Below are positions 37,669-49,418 of a stretch of DNA of 64,000 nucleotides, one piece after another (the stretch's first letter is position 1; each line of letters opens with the position of its first letter). The translations under genes were made by a program, and so were the position numbers. The DNA comes from Zopfochytrium polystomum (taxonomy: Eukaryota > Chytridiomycota > Chytridiomycetes > Chytridiales > Chytridiaceae): the NCBI GenBank assembly GCA_025765615.1, contig JAIVFJ010000093.1, positions 186,001 to 250,000 of the forward strand. The letters are read 5' to 3'. The notes under the pieces were generated by a model. It worked only from the letters and a program-made list of their open reading frames with translations, searched no databases and was not told the origin of the DNA.

Positions 37669-38507
37669 AAACAAAGTTTTCAGGGTCGCGCGGTAAACAT
37701 TTTATATGTTCTATCTTTAGCCAATTATGGTGGGCAAAAGCCTGCGAAGAACGTGTCTTCCTCAAAATTTTTTTTTTGTCCTTTTCCTTTTCTTTCTCAT
37801 TTTATTCAGAAAATAAGTAGCCAATCATCACCTGGCGTTGGGCAGTCTTTGTACTGACAATGGAGCGAGTTGCTGCAAAATTCGAATGTATTGCCACTGA
37901 TAGACTTGAAAGAAAAGCGTGACTTGTCAGGTGAAAAACAATTAAGGAAGACAAGCTGCTCCATTCATTGCCACCACCCTGCTCCGGCTTAGTTTTTCTG
38001 ATTTTTTGCCAAAATTTTTTAATTGGAAGTTTTCGCGCAGCATGCCCTTATTTAACCAAAACCCTGAAGTATCCGCTGGAGGCCAGCCTTAATTGCGCGT
38101 GGATCACAGCGGTTTTTTTTTTTTTTTTTTTTTTTTTTTTGCCAAATACCAATTTGGCCCCAAAGGGTTGGTTGAGTACAAAAAACCATGGTTTAACAAT
38201 AATAATACACAAGTTTACAAAGAGCAAGCAGGTAACTGAAAGGGTGTTATCCTTTCTTATTGGCATCTTTGTATTTTAAGGTTGCCAGAGCGGCAAAGAT
38301 GTGGTCACTGCAACAAAAAGTTTGTTTCAAACCCAAATTTTTGATGCATCCAAACCTATTTCAAAAATTGGGGATCCCAAAATTTGTGCAGCTTGCAACA
38401 AGTCCTTGAATTTTGAGACACCTTAAAAAAGGAGCAGGTAAGCGATAAATGGAGCCAATGAAAAAGTCACTACAGCAGTGCCAGCACTCATGCCACCAAA
38501 TTCCACT
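37669..38507. other. Repeat-zone spacer with a 38-base T run
   Basis: No supported gene. A homopolymer of 38 T lies at 38113-38150; it may be the reverse-strand tail of an old retroposed copy, though no adjoining element was recognised. Confidence 0.5.
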
Positions 38508-38930
38508 TAGAGTGTTAGGCGGAACTGACTGGTTAGCAGCAAGAGGTACAAGACAGACCTGAACCTATTGTGACTGCCAGTTATTGTTCTCGCAATGCCC
38601 ATGGGAGAGCAAGCCACTGCCAATGCAGACCTGGGCGCTGGCTTGCGCTGATGACAAATACTCCAAGTATTAAGTGGAACAGAAACCCAGTGTCAACAGT
38701 TTTCCTCCTCCTCTGCTCAAGCAGATAATATAGGAGAGGTTTTTACCCTGTGCCAGTCACGCTTGCCTAGCAACTATTACAGTGTGCATATCAACATTAT
38801 GTATCAAGAATTCATAACAGAGTTTTCTTCTTTTTCTCTCCAAGTTGGGGAGAAGGACCACCCACAAACACACATCTCCACTTCATTCACTCCTTCCACT
38901 CACTCACTCAGAGTAGACTTTTTACACAAA
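38508..38930. repeat. Small inverted-repeat element with flank, copy D
   Basis: Shares about 150 bases of left flank (GTTAGGCGGAACTGACTGG onward) and then an inverted-repeat arm (ACTCCAAGTATTAAGTGGAA) with a copy at 50943. The interior 38701-38925 is present in the opposite orientation in that other copy. The right arm is nearly lost here, ending around GTAGACTTTTTACACA. Confidence 0.75.
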
Positions 38931-39220
38931 TATTGATTTTTGGTCACAAGTAGGGGGCGCCAATTTTTTCAACGTCAATTAGTGTGACATGCCTGACTTC
39001 TATCTACCTTTTTCGTTGTACTACTACTCTGGTGGAAAGCAACAGATTTTGAGTTGCTCACCGTCTTTGCAATGGATATGATGAGTGGTAAAGACCATTT
39101 CAGTATATTTTTTTGAGTATCTTGCTGCAAATGCATTGCTGTAAGAGGCCGTTTCAAGTGGAAAGGAGGAACATCTTTTTAAGGATTTTGGAAATTGTTG
39201 TTATTAAAGGAGGAAGTGCC

Positions 39221-41036
39221 ATGTCAGCCGCTCCACCTGGCGCCACGCCAATCCGCGTGTTAGCAGCAGCACCGACCGCTGCTACCCCAGCTACCAAGGG
39301 TAAAGGTGCAGCAGCTGCAGACAATCCACCAAAGAAAAAGAGAGGATGGCCGCTGAAAAAGACTGCAGAGGAGGTGCCAGAGGGAGGCTTTGATGACACA
39401 ATCTGGGACAACGATCTGATTGATTGACTCCTCAAAAGTCGCCTTGAAACTAATCGCGATGGATTCCTTGACTCAATGGATAAATGGGATTATTGCCACA
39501 TGGAATAAGGTGATCTTGGAGTTCAACGCTCTAAGTGGTGTGCATTTTTCAGAGACTCAGGTATGATACAGTTCTGCGTTTAACCAATTTTCCAACTCAG
39601 TAGATCAAAAACAAGTTTAGTGGCTCTGTGAGTGCATCTCTCCTTGAAACAGGCAACAAGAAGAAGCCTCGCCTACCGTCATATTGGGACACCATGGTAC
39701 ACTACTTTGGGGACGGAAAGGACTGTCAAGTGAATCGTTTGGAACACCCCAGCCACTTCAAGCCGACCCCATCGCCGCACAGACTGAAGACCAGGGGGAT
39801 TGGTTGTTTGTCGATTTTGCACACGACAGCGAGGGTGCCAATGTTGGTGATTGCGCCTGGTGTGTCAGAAGGGCACCAACAGACTTGAGTTGGCATGGAG
39901 CGATAAAGCTTGTTTAGAGCGTGAGCCCTTTTCTTGTTAAGATCGAAGCGCCCTTTGTTGCCAAAGTAGATGGAGAGCCAATGCTCTCAGACAGATTGGT
40001 CTTGTTTAGAGTGCAGAGCACACCCTTTTCTTGTTAGAGCGAAGTGCCCTATACGAACAAGGTATCAACCAGAGGTAGAACTTGAAAAGCTTCGCAGGTC
40101 AAGGTAGAGGGTATGTTGACTCAGATAAGAATAATGGTTTTTGTTTGTTGTATTCGAGGGTAGAGAGAGAGAGCAGGCATATGTGATCAGGATCTGGGAT
40201 GATGCTTCTCTGGAGCTGCTGGGGCTCCCCCTTTATACTGTAGGTGGTCTCAGGAATCAGACTTTGGTGATAGCCTTTTAGCTCTGAGAGATAGAGAGTT
40301 TAGACTTTGAGGAGTCAGGAGGCAGGCATGACATCATTGTTGCATCATGCTGATTTGGCCAGAACTTCCATGGAGTTATGTGTGCAAAGAAGTAAGTCAG
40401 GCTCCCTGTCAAGCTCCTGTAATCATTCCTATCAAATTGCAAGAGTGAAGCACACTGATGAGGTCTACCCAGACTGGGGATTGAATCCACCTCTAAGCAC
40501 TCGTACAGTGTCAGAGATTGAGAAAAGTGAAGATAACACTGGGATCAGCCCTTATGCCATCTTAACTTATCATTACTCTTGAAGACAGGTCAGAGGATCT
40601 TAAAAGGTGTCGGTAATGTGTGCCAACTCCAACAGCCAACACCAACAAAGAAACGGATACTGTCTTTGGTGAGACTGAGGAAGTGCCTGATCGCAATTCC
40701 AAGCGTCAGTGGACGGCGACCACACCAAGTGCTAGTTCATCGTCAACTGAGAGTTCATCCCACCAGGCACCCTCAACACGCAAGCAAGAAAGCAAGACAT
40801 ACCCTCAGCTTTAAGTGGCGTTGGCAAAACGGGATGGTATATCTGGCGATGCAATTAGTGGGCCTATGTGGAGTGCGAACAGTGGGATTACTCAGGCTGG
40901 ACTGAATAACGCAATGTCAGAGTTGGCTGCTCGGCAGGAGAAAGCGTTCGAAGCGCTTGCTACTAAACAAGATCAATCCCTTGATCGCCTAGGACAGGCC
41001 TTTCTTCAAGCTGTACGTGAGTTGAAACAGCAGTAA
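39221..41036 (+). pseudogene. Myb/SANT-like partner gene of a PIF/Harbinger element, degraded
   Basis: PIF/Harbinger elements encode a transposase plus a Myb-like DNA-binding protein. Here the readable pieces are an N-terminal Ala-rich segment with a basic AT-hook-like KKKRGWPLKK, then LLKSRLETNRDGFLDSMDKW and WNKVILEFNALSGVHFSETQ (Myb/SANT-like, near 39430-39560). An apparent GT-AG intron precedes IKNKFSGSVS, and a C-terminal helix (ELAARQEKAFEALATKQDQS) lies at 40815-41036. A stop at 39425 and a frame change before WNKV break it, and 39,900-40,580 looks like unrelated insertion. Pairing with the adjacent transposase is inferred. Confidence 0.6.
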
Positions 41037-41080
41037 TAAAGCGTTTATTGAATTGCAGCCAAATATGCCTTTATGGCATC

Positions 41081-42278
41081 TCACTTCCCAACTGCTGCAT
41101 CTCCAACGACAATCTCCTCTTCCTGTACTTCAGCCTCATTGTCGTCTGCATTTGCATCTGTGACAAAAGATATGATTGGGGTATTGTCTTTGAGATCAAT
41201 GATGACATTGTGCAACTGAAAGCATGCCTCCATCAGTCTTGCCATTGACTTCTCAGCAGACACCTCCTCTCTACCATGATGAAGGCGACAGTGCTGATTC
41301 AATGGCCACAGACAGATTTGAAAGTGACCCTTGAGGATTCCAATTGCACCTTCAACAGTTATCCTGGTACGCGAATGGAGGTAGTTATAGCAACGTCTGT
41401 CTTTTGCCATCGAGTCATCAACAGGGTAAGGGATCATAACATGGTGCATCAATGCGTAGCCAGCGTCAGCCACAATGTGCCCGTTTCAGGGAAGAAGGTT
41501 GTGGATTGTTTTACCAAACCTCGAGTTGTTAAAAATCTGCTTGTCGTTTGCTGATCCAGCTCTGATGTCTTAGTCCCGTATGCGTTTGCGATGGTCAGCC
41601 ACCAGCTGGACATTGAATGCGGGATACCCTTTAAGGCAGTACCACCCTTCGAAATCCTGCAGTGATGCAAACAATTGATATCAGCAGTACTTTTAGTGCG
41701 AAACAAATTCAGTTGTACTCTGAACTTACATGGGGACGTTCTATTTCAAACAGAGACCCATCTATGGCGAGATAGGTGTTTGGGAAGCCGCAGATCGCTT
41801 TGAAGCCCTCCTGCTCTGCTCGCCACTCGTCGGGGGTCTTGGGAAGGACAATCTGGCTGAAAGAGGCTTCAATCACATCAATAACCTCCCATACGTATCG
41901 TGATGCGGAAGGCTTGCTCATCCCAAAAACTTTCGCTGATTCAACAAGGGAGCTGGAATGGCAGAGGTAGTGCATAGCAACTGCTGTCCTGCATCTGATG
42001 TCAAAAACCGAGTTAAACCCAGGCAGCCGATTGTGGGCCTGCCGCCAGTTACTTTCGATATGTCCAGCGATGTGGCTGAATGATTTGCGACTGCAACAGA
42101 ACATATCCAAATACCACCCTTCATTAAAGGCAGGGTCGTTCTCTACTTCATGCCACTGCGATATTACGGCTGGACCGCTTGCGGGTTCGCTCGGATCGGT
42201 AGGATCGTCCATTGGAGACTGCTGCAACAGCTGCTGCGCATGCGACGACACAACAGCGGCAATCAGTGCCAAGTCCAT
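41081..42278 (-). pseudogene. PIF/Harbinger transposase (DDE_Tnp_4 type), with nonsense mutations
   Basis: Starts at 42278 (MDLALIAAVVSSHAQQ). The first exon contains a helix-turn-helix-like region (SLVESAKVFGMSKPSASRYV) and the first catalytic Asp in FPNTYLAIDGSLFEIERP. An intron with a GTAAGT donor and CTGCAG acceptor (about 41731-41661) joins to DFEGWYCLKGYPAFNVQLV, the family's conserved core. Two in-frame stops follow, after KRIRD and after HNLLP, before HIVADAGYALM, which should hold the second Asp. The C-terminal part (RITVEGAIGILKGHF) carries the Glu and runs to 41081. The two stops make it inactive as it stands. Confidence 0.82.
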
Positions 42279-42464
42279 TCCCGATTAGCTCTTTTAACAA
42301 AAAAGACCAAGATTAGGTCTTGCGAGGAAAATGGGGAGGGTTTCATCCTTAAAGTTTTCAGCCAATCAAATTTTTTCTTCCCCATTAAAGATTTCCTCTT
42401 TTGCCACTTGAAACGGACCTCCAAAAAAGAAAGAAACGGACAAGAACGAAGGGGGGAAAAAAAA

Positions 42465-42566
42465 AACAAGAAAAGAAAGAAAAGAAGAAAGCAGTAAAAG
42501 ACAGAACAAAATAAAAACAAGAAAAGAAAGAAACGAAGAAAGAAGTAAAAGAAGAACAAAATAAAA
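42465..42566. repeat. Polypurine tract with 51-bp tandem duplication
   Basis: Two adjacent units of A/G-rich sequence (period 51, starting AACAAGAAAAGAAAGAAA) lie directly upstream of the start codon at 42573, within a longer A/G-rich stretch from about 42,415. It would form the 5' leader or core promoter of the next gene. Confidence 0.75.
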
Positions 42567-42572
42567 ACAACA

Positions 42573-42646
42573 ATGACGGAGGCGGCGGCACCGGATGAGA
42601 TGGAGCAGGACTCGTCCTCGTCCTCCTCCTCCTCCTCGCCCTCGTT

Positions 42647-42682
<36 letters not shown>

Positions 42683-44527
42683 GGCGGAGGAGGAGGAGGA
42701 GGAGGAGGACGAGGAGGAGGAGGAGGAGGAGGAGGAGGAGGATGATGACAAAGAGCAGCCGGCGTCCTCGTCCTCCTCCTCTTCCTTTTTCTATCTGGAA
42801 TACGAGGAACACCTCCGCCGGCTCAATGATATGCGCAACCACCGCGATCTTCATCAAACGACCTTCTCCTCCTTCTCGTTGCCGGCGGCGGCGGCGGCGG
42901 AGGAGCAGCCGTCGTCCTCCTCCTCCTCGTTGGCAGCTGCGGAGCAGCCACCGTCCTCGTCCTCGTCCTTTTCCCATGCTGAATACAAAGAGCACCTCCG
43001 CCGGCTCAACGACATGCGAAACAGCCGCCCTCTCCCTCAATTGACCTTCTCCTCCTCCTCCTACAACTCCGCTGTTCAATACAAGGAGCACCTCAGCTGG
43101 CTCAATTACATGCGCAACCACCCTGGCGCCCCCGCGGCCGCCCACGCGCTGGGTGTTGGCGTCGGCACGGTCGCCGACGCTTTCGGAGCGAAAGAAGACG
43201 ACTCGATCGGGATCCGCCAAGTCCCGCATGCGATCACGAAGCAGCGGTTTCTCCACCGTGCCGCGCAGGAGCTGAAGGCATCGTGCCCCGCCGTCTCCCG
43301 ACACCTGATGGCCGCATTCCTTTCCCACTCTTGTTTAGCGGCTGTTGCAACCGCAGCCGCCGCAGCCAGTTTCCGTCGATCTCTTGCTGAGACAATTGCA
43401 GACCAATCCGCCCCCGCCGCCGCTAAGCCTTCTCCTTCAGCGGTGCAAGGCCGAGGAGGTGCAAGAGAGGAAACAAAGGAGAATAGCGGATTCGGCTCGA
43501 CAATAGAGAAAGCCGTCCCCGACACGACTCTCCGGCAGTGTTGCCTCAGCTGCGGGAGCTTGTTTCTTCCCGGGCTCAACTGCTCGGTCCGCGTGGTCTC
43601 GGTCCGAAAGGTGTAGATTCGATTGTTCCACAGACGGTGATTTTCGATCTCAAACCACATGTCCTCCCGCTCACACAACTCCTCTCCCGTTGACAGCGGA
43701 AACGGGGCGGCAACGCGACACCGCCGAACGCCTACGCCGCAGCCACTGCAGGCGCCATCCGCCCGCACACCATCCTCCTCGGTCGGGTCAAACAGACCAA
43801 CGCTGGTGCAACCATCTCCAACTCGATCGTCTACCGGTGCACCGTCTGCGCAACAAGCACGTACCTACCCGGCTCAACCTCCACGACACTCGCCGACCCC
43901 GACATTGTCGGGCCCAAGGTGGTAGTCGCCTCTCGCCCGCTTCGCGATATGGCGGCTAGCACACTGATCGGAGATGCTCGTGCGGCGGTGCTGACGGGGC
44001 TGCGCGCCGCGCGGAGGGCCGCTGTCGAGCGCATTATGAGGCGGGTGGACACAAAAAGGAAGAAGAAGAGGAACAACAACAAGAAGCGCCAGCAAAGGGA
44101 GGAGAAGAATTCCGCCTCGGCGTTGTCGGCGAAATTATCCCGGGCCACCCCTGCCGTTCCAGCTCTTCCGGCCGTCGCCACTCATTTGAAAGCTGGCACA
44201 TCGGCCCCGCCGCGCGGAAACTCGGATATTCCAAAACTGGCGATGGCTGGTCTGACAGCTAGTGGGACCAACAAGCACCATCAATACCAGCCGCAGCAGC
44301 AGCAAAAGCAGCAGGCACTTGCAGGGAAAAAAATGCACAGCGTGGAAGGCGTCATGGGAAAGGTCGACGACCGACACGGCGGCAAGGTGTCAAAGGGAAA
44401 AGGCGGCGCGGGGTCCGGCGGGTTGGACCTTAAAGCGCGCCTTAAGAAGCACCAAGCGGCTAAGGCGAAAGGCGTGGGGGACAGCAGCAATTCGTCAGGG
44501 TTTTCAATAACGGACTTCTTGCTCTAG
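42573..44527 (+). CDS. RNase P/MRP protein subunit, Rpr2/Rpp21/Snm1 family
   Basis: Predicted nuclear protein of RNase P or MRP, which process tRNA and rRNA precursors. Exons 42573-43610 and 43697-44527 join in phase 0, giving about 622 aa. The zinc ribbon spans the junction: CLSCGSLFLPGLNCSVRV supplies CxxC followed by the family-like LxPGxNC, and YRCTVCATSTYLPG supplies the second CxxC. The N-terminal half is low-complexity (Ser, Ala and Glu runs) with three copies of a motif, EYEEHLRRLNDMRNHR at about residue 74, EYKEHLRRLNDMRNSR at 136 and QYKEHLSWLNYMRNHP at 169. The C-terminus is lysine-rich (DTKRKKKRNNNKKRQQ) and probably nucleolar. It is far longer than the usual 120-200 aa of the family. 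Whether it is Rpr2 or Snm1 cannot be told. Confidence 0.72.
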
Positions 44528-45054
44528 GACTTGGAAGGGGGTTTTTCGCCCGCTGAACAGCCCTAACACAACCCTCCCCTCCACCTACCTAAGGAATACG
44601 AACAAAAAGGGGTGCAAGTCTGCGCAAACGCACCTTCCCTTCCCCGCCTCTCTCTGTACTTCTTCCATTTCGGCTTTGCTTCTTGACGCACACTGTCCAC
44701 GATACGAAGGGCAACCAGCAGGTGCACTCCATTCTCTTTTGTGTATCCGCAAGTGAATCTGAGAAATCATAAGAGACTAAACGTTATGCACCAAATCAGA
44801 CAAATGAAACCTGGCCAATTGAGATGACAAGTTGTTGCTTGCAAACTTTCCGCAAACGCCCCTGCATTATTTGGGTCCTGGGACGGACAGTTGTTTTCCA
44901 TTTCGGAGCGAAATATTCACGAGGGCAAACTTCTTCCCGCAAGCCACGAGCGCTTTCTTCTTTTTTTCTCCTCTCAATCGATGGTACAATATATTTTATA
45001 TCGCAGCAGAACGAAGCGACAACAACAACAACAATATTGAATTCTCGTTCCCGC
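44528..45054. other. Convergent intergenic region
   Basis: Lies between the 3' ends of the RNase P/MRP-subunit gene (+) and the PDE gene (-). It is A/T- and C-rich with no recognisable domain in any frame. Confidence 0.5.
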
Positions 45055-48000
45055 TCAGTGATTGCCCTTGAACGCCGGGTTGACTATGAGGTTGCGTAAC
45101 GACATTGATTGCGCGTTTGTATTCTTGGGGGTCGACACTCCTCCTCCTCCTCCTCCTCCGCCGCCTCCTCCTTGGCCGCCAGTGAAATTTGACGCCGCAA
45201 CGACGGTTCGATCCTTTTCCCGCTCTCGCTCGCGATCGCTGCTCCGCGGGACGGCGGCGTCGGACGGCGGAACAACGTCCTTCAGGTGCACGATGCCGGC
45301 GTTTTTCAGAAAGACCCTGGACACGAACACAATAGTTGGTCAGCTCGTTTGTCCAGCATTTTTTGCTCAAAATTCCTGTACGAAAATGTACGAAGAAAGG
45401 AAAAGCACCGGGGGGAAATAAAAACAAAAGAAGAAGCAGAAGAAGAAAACACCTCACCAGTGCTCCTTGTTTCTTCGCAGGTTTGCGAGCAAGCCCGGGA
45501 TGGGCTCAAACTTTTCAAACGCGTCAAACAGCGGAGCAATGACAAAGTCGATGAAGCCAATCTGGCTGCTCGGCACGTTCAGCGTCTCGCGATCCATGTA
45601 CGGGCTGATTGGGATCCCGAGCGCTCTCTCCTTGTCTCCCTGGTGCATAAACTCTTCGAGAACCAGCGTCGACCAGCGAAAGTAGAGGGACCACTCCTTG
45701 GTCGGGTTGGAAACGTCCGAGATTTTCATGAGGATCTTGAAGAGGAGGAGACGGTCTTCGCGAGACTCTGTAGGGTTGAAGGATTGAGTGACCTTTTTTG
45801 TGGTAGTGGTGGTGGTGGTTGGTGAAAGAAAAGAAAAAAGAAGGAAAAAAAAGCGGCATTTGAGTGAGTATAAAGTGATGTGCGGCAGCTTGCAACTCGC
45901 CCCTTACTTTTGTTTTGAACAGGGTGATGAGGGAAAAGTGCTGCGAAAGATCTGCCAACAGCAACAAGAAAATACGTCAGACGAAACAACGCAACGCGTC
46001 CATGTTCGACGAGAAGAGTCTGGTCCCTGTTGTACTCTACCGGTTGCCAAAACCATATCAATCACAGCCTCGCGTATTGGCTTGAAATCCGACTGCGGCA
46101 AATGAGAAAGAAAGTTGCATTCCGGCCGCATCAAGACTTCAAACGACGCAGCGAGGTGATGGTTCTCCAAGACGGACCGATCGTTGTATAGAATCGCTCG
46201 TGGGTCGAGCGTGTTCATCAAAAAGTTGTTGTTCAGGCCAGGGTGATTAAAATCTGAAATTTTTTTTTATATCAGGGGTTGGGTTTGGAGCAAGGCGAGG
46301 ACCCGTCAGTCGGTGCAATTTAAGGAAACGCAGGAGTGCTTGTTTACCATGAATCATAGCCGCAAAGTAGATCGAAAGAAGGTCGAATCCCGAGAGCGTC
46401 TTTGAGACGCTTTCAGTAGCAGCCAGGTAGGACATGCAATGAAGCACGTCGCTGGCGTGCGTGGATGTGTGGTCTGATTGTCGTGTTTCGGATGTTTCGG
46501 ATCGGGCCATGCAAGCCGCGAAAGGTAAGGAACGCTGCAAAGAACAGAGAGCGGGACGGAAAAAAAGAAAGACAGAAAAACGAAACTACTAACACGGCAA
46601 ATCTGCGTGGTAGCCGTCCTCAATGGCGGTAGCAAACCTCCAAAACTTTTCGAACGAAACGCCAAGCGAGGAGAACAGGCCGCCCTTTTCAAACAGAAAC
46701 GTACTCAGAATCCGCAAGGGGCGTCCTTCCGACGCCGCCGCAAGCTCAAAGACAGGCCAGTCGTATTGATGGATCTGGGCAAGCAGATTTTGGGCTGCTG
46801 GCCTCTGAAGAACCGAATGGTAAAAGTCGCAAGTCTCCGGCGACGGTGGCGGCGAGTCGAACGACATCGAGGACGTTGCAGAGACTGGCTTCAAGCCCGT
46901 CGCATTTTCCTCCGACCGCGACGAGGACACAGAGTGCCGGAGGAGTGTCTGCGCGACGACTGGAAGCACAGCAGTCTCTCCACGTCCAACGATGCGCGGC
47001 AGGGTTCCTCCCTTTGGTCCCGCTATTACTGTTGCTGCCAGAGAATCTTCACCAGGTCGGGCGACTTCGAAGCGCAACGACTGCTGCGATCCCTTGGAGG
47101 AGGAAGCTTTCAACTCGGCAACAGCGCTCTTCAAAATTGATTTTGCAGGCACAGACGACGCCGGTGGTGCGGTCGAAATGTTGTTGTTCGACGATTTCGG
47201 AGGGGCTTCGGCGAGGGCGGTGTCGTCTTCGCGCGCCTCGCTCTCGGTTAGCACGTCGTTGGGCAGCCCTCCGTGCGGAGGTCTCTCCGAGGGCAGCGTT
47301 CGCGACACTCTCCGGGCGGGGTACGCAAACCGACCAGGCGGCCGCTCGCTGGCGACCATTGACGATGTCACAGAGTTTGAATTGCTCCGCGGATCTTCGT
47401 TGATTGTTTCCGGAGCCCGAAACACGGGACCGTCGCCTCTCCGAATGTTGGAGCGGCGCCGCTGCTTCGGCATGATTTCTGTAAAAAGCCAGGCCTGCTG
47501 CTACTCAGCACATCATAATCAACGAAAACGACGCGAGAAACATCTTTGCCCTTTCGTACCTGCTGGTCGCTGTCGAGCAGCTCAGGAGCTTGCGTCTCCA
47601 AATCTGGCGTGAGCAGGTTCCCCGAGGTGAGATGTTTGAGTACTTCGGACAAAACGCCAAGGTGATCTGCCGTAAGCGCTGAGTCTGCTTGCAGCATTTT
47701 TATGAGCATGACGGATTTTTCAAGTGGCGAGTCCAGCTCTGCGGCCTGGTCGTCGAAGCGGCGGTGAAGCACTTTCAATTGAGAAACGAGCTTCTTGTTG
47801 TCTCTTTGCAGTGTCGCTGAAGCGATGAATTGCTGCTTGATGAAGAACTCTGACTCGTGGCACGACCAGCAAATGACCAGCGATATAACGGCCATTGCAC
47901 CGACAAACATTCCTGCTCCCTTGGTCGTGACGACCGCTCCTGCATTCGACCCGTCGGAAAAGTTTTGAATCAGAGAGACTGCGCACGCGACCGTTACAAC

Positions 48001-49243
48001 AAAGCAGCTCCAGATGGCGTCGATGAAGCGAACTTTGAGAAAGGTCAGCGTGCAGCTGATGCTCAGAATGGAGAAGAAACCGCGCTCGTAAATGGCGGAT
48101 TTGGGCGCGATTATTGCGTACCGTGCCTCGACGGCGACAACGCACAGCCACGCGGAAAACGATGCGAAAATAAAACTGACGTTTCGGGCAAGAGTGAGCT
48201 CGTTGAGGAAGAGCATCGCTGCAAGGGCTCCCGCGAATGGAACAGCAACCCCAATGCACCAGAACGCTACGTCGTACGATATTGTGTAATGCCCGCATAT
48301 GTGATCCGGATTGCACTCCATGCTGGATGGGAACGAATGTTAGTTTGCTGATTTGCTGCGAGCTCGATTGGCGGCGTTGTCGGCACCCACCAGAACCATC
48401 CGGGCGGGCAAACAGAGTCGATATTGCTCCAGTTTGTCGTACCCTTCACCGACGGAGAAAACCGAGTTTCCCACTCCCTCGACCCAGACTGAGCGGTCGA
48501 CAAGAAGCCAGCGTACGCAGCTGAAAACCCCAAACAGATGGCGGCGACGTTTTTGATCCAGATCCGGAGGTGCCGCTTGACAAAGTAGATCTCGTACTCG
48601 GATTGCATCTCCGGGTCAATAAAAGACAGCGTAAAGGAGTTCAATCCGAGGTCGGCTTTCGACTTTGTCATGCTCGCAATGCCTTCTCGCGTCGACTGAC
48701 TCCATCTTCCGACGTAGCTGCCGGAAGGCGTCAAGCCAATTGATTCCGTGGTGTGATCGCTGGGTTTGGTGTTGGACTTTGATGTTGCCCACGAGCGGAC
48801 CGATCGCGCGTTTGTCGGAGCCCTTGAAATGCCGGGCGCTTTGAAGATCTACAAGCGTCAGATAACGCTTTCGGCGGGAATTGAAATCAGTAATAACGAG
48901 CAAACAACCTACAGTCGTAAGGAAGTGACGCTCGCCTGGCACCGTGTGCGGTTTGAAGCATCAGCGATCCGTCGATCACGCCTTTTCCCGATGTGGCAGA
49001 GTATGCTCGCAGAGCCGCCGCGTCCACGGAGCTTCGTCGAGCTCTCGCACTTAGACCTGCGGTATGAGGCGTCGCGCTGTCGGCGCTCCCGGTCATGCTC
49101 TGGGACATTCCCTCCAAGTTTGATTGAGACGGAAGTGCGTGCTGGGACACAGAAGTACGGTTCAACGCGTTCCCGCTTATCGGAAATGCCGGCTTCAGGT
49201 GGCCGCCAGGGCGATGGTGCCCACCGGCGTTCCAGCTCGCCAT
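45055..49243 (-). CDS. Membrane-anchored class I cyclic-nucleotide phosphodiesterase (six-span)
   Basis: Hydrolyses cAMP and/or cGMP. Phase-consistent exons are 48848-48391, 48322-47560, about 47464-46594, 46473-46348, 46253-46041, 45951-45908, 45765-45458 and 45316-45055, about 1,014 aa. A first exon (49243 to about 48914) could add about 110 aa, but its junction is not resolved; translation might instead start at the Met at 48671. Six hydrophobic spans are visible: IWIKNVAAICLGFSAAYAGF, then after a Cys-rich loop (CPPGWFCMECNPDHIC) FWCIGVAVPFAGALAAML and four more to MFVGAMAVISLVICWSC. A coiled-coil linker and disordered region follow. The catalytic domain is intact: YHTSTHASDVLHC, MIHDFNHPG, NDRSVLENHH, KISDVSNP and the Gln in SQIGFIDF. 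The tail has an 11-Gly run. An alternative last exon would stop at 45306. Confidence 0.85.
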
Positions 49244-49297
49244 TTCGAGATCGCGAGGGGTTTACGACGACGACGTTTCGATAGTTATGCAGCGTGT

Positions 49298-49299
<2 letters not shown>

Positions 49300-49330
<31 letters not shown>

Positions 49331-49351
49331 GGGGGGGGGGGGGAGGGGGGG
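49300..49351. repeat. T30 run followed by G-rich run
   Basis: Thirty T then 14 G, one A and 7 G, about 60 bases upstream of the PDE first-exon ATG. Could be a genuine homopolymer junction or an assembly artefact. Confidence 0.9.
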
Positions 49352-49418
49352 AATCTAAATATTTGTTGAAAGCGAAGAGACGCGCGGGTGGTGGTAAAAC
49401 TTTACTAAATACAAATAC

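Noticed and set aside
38940..42340. Terminal inverted repeats for the Harbinger element
   Set aside because: GGGGGCGCCAATTTTT near 38953 has only a weak, short counterpart near 42370; not enough to set borders.
42263..43328. Minus-strand open frames with long Ser, Leu or Arg runs opposite the RNase P/MRP-subunit gene
   Set aside because: They are shadows of triplet repeats in the plus-strand gene and lack any domain.
48267..48942. Microbial rhodopsin fused to the PDE
   Set aside because: Only six spans are visible and no retinal-binding lysine motif was found in the last span.
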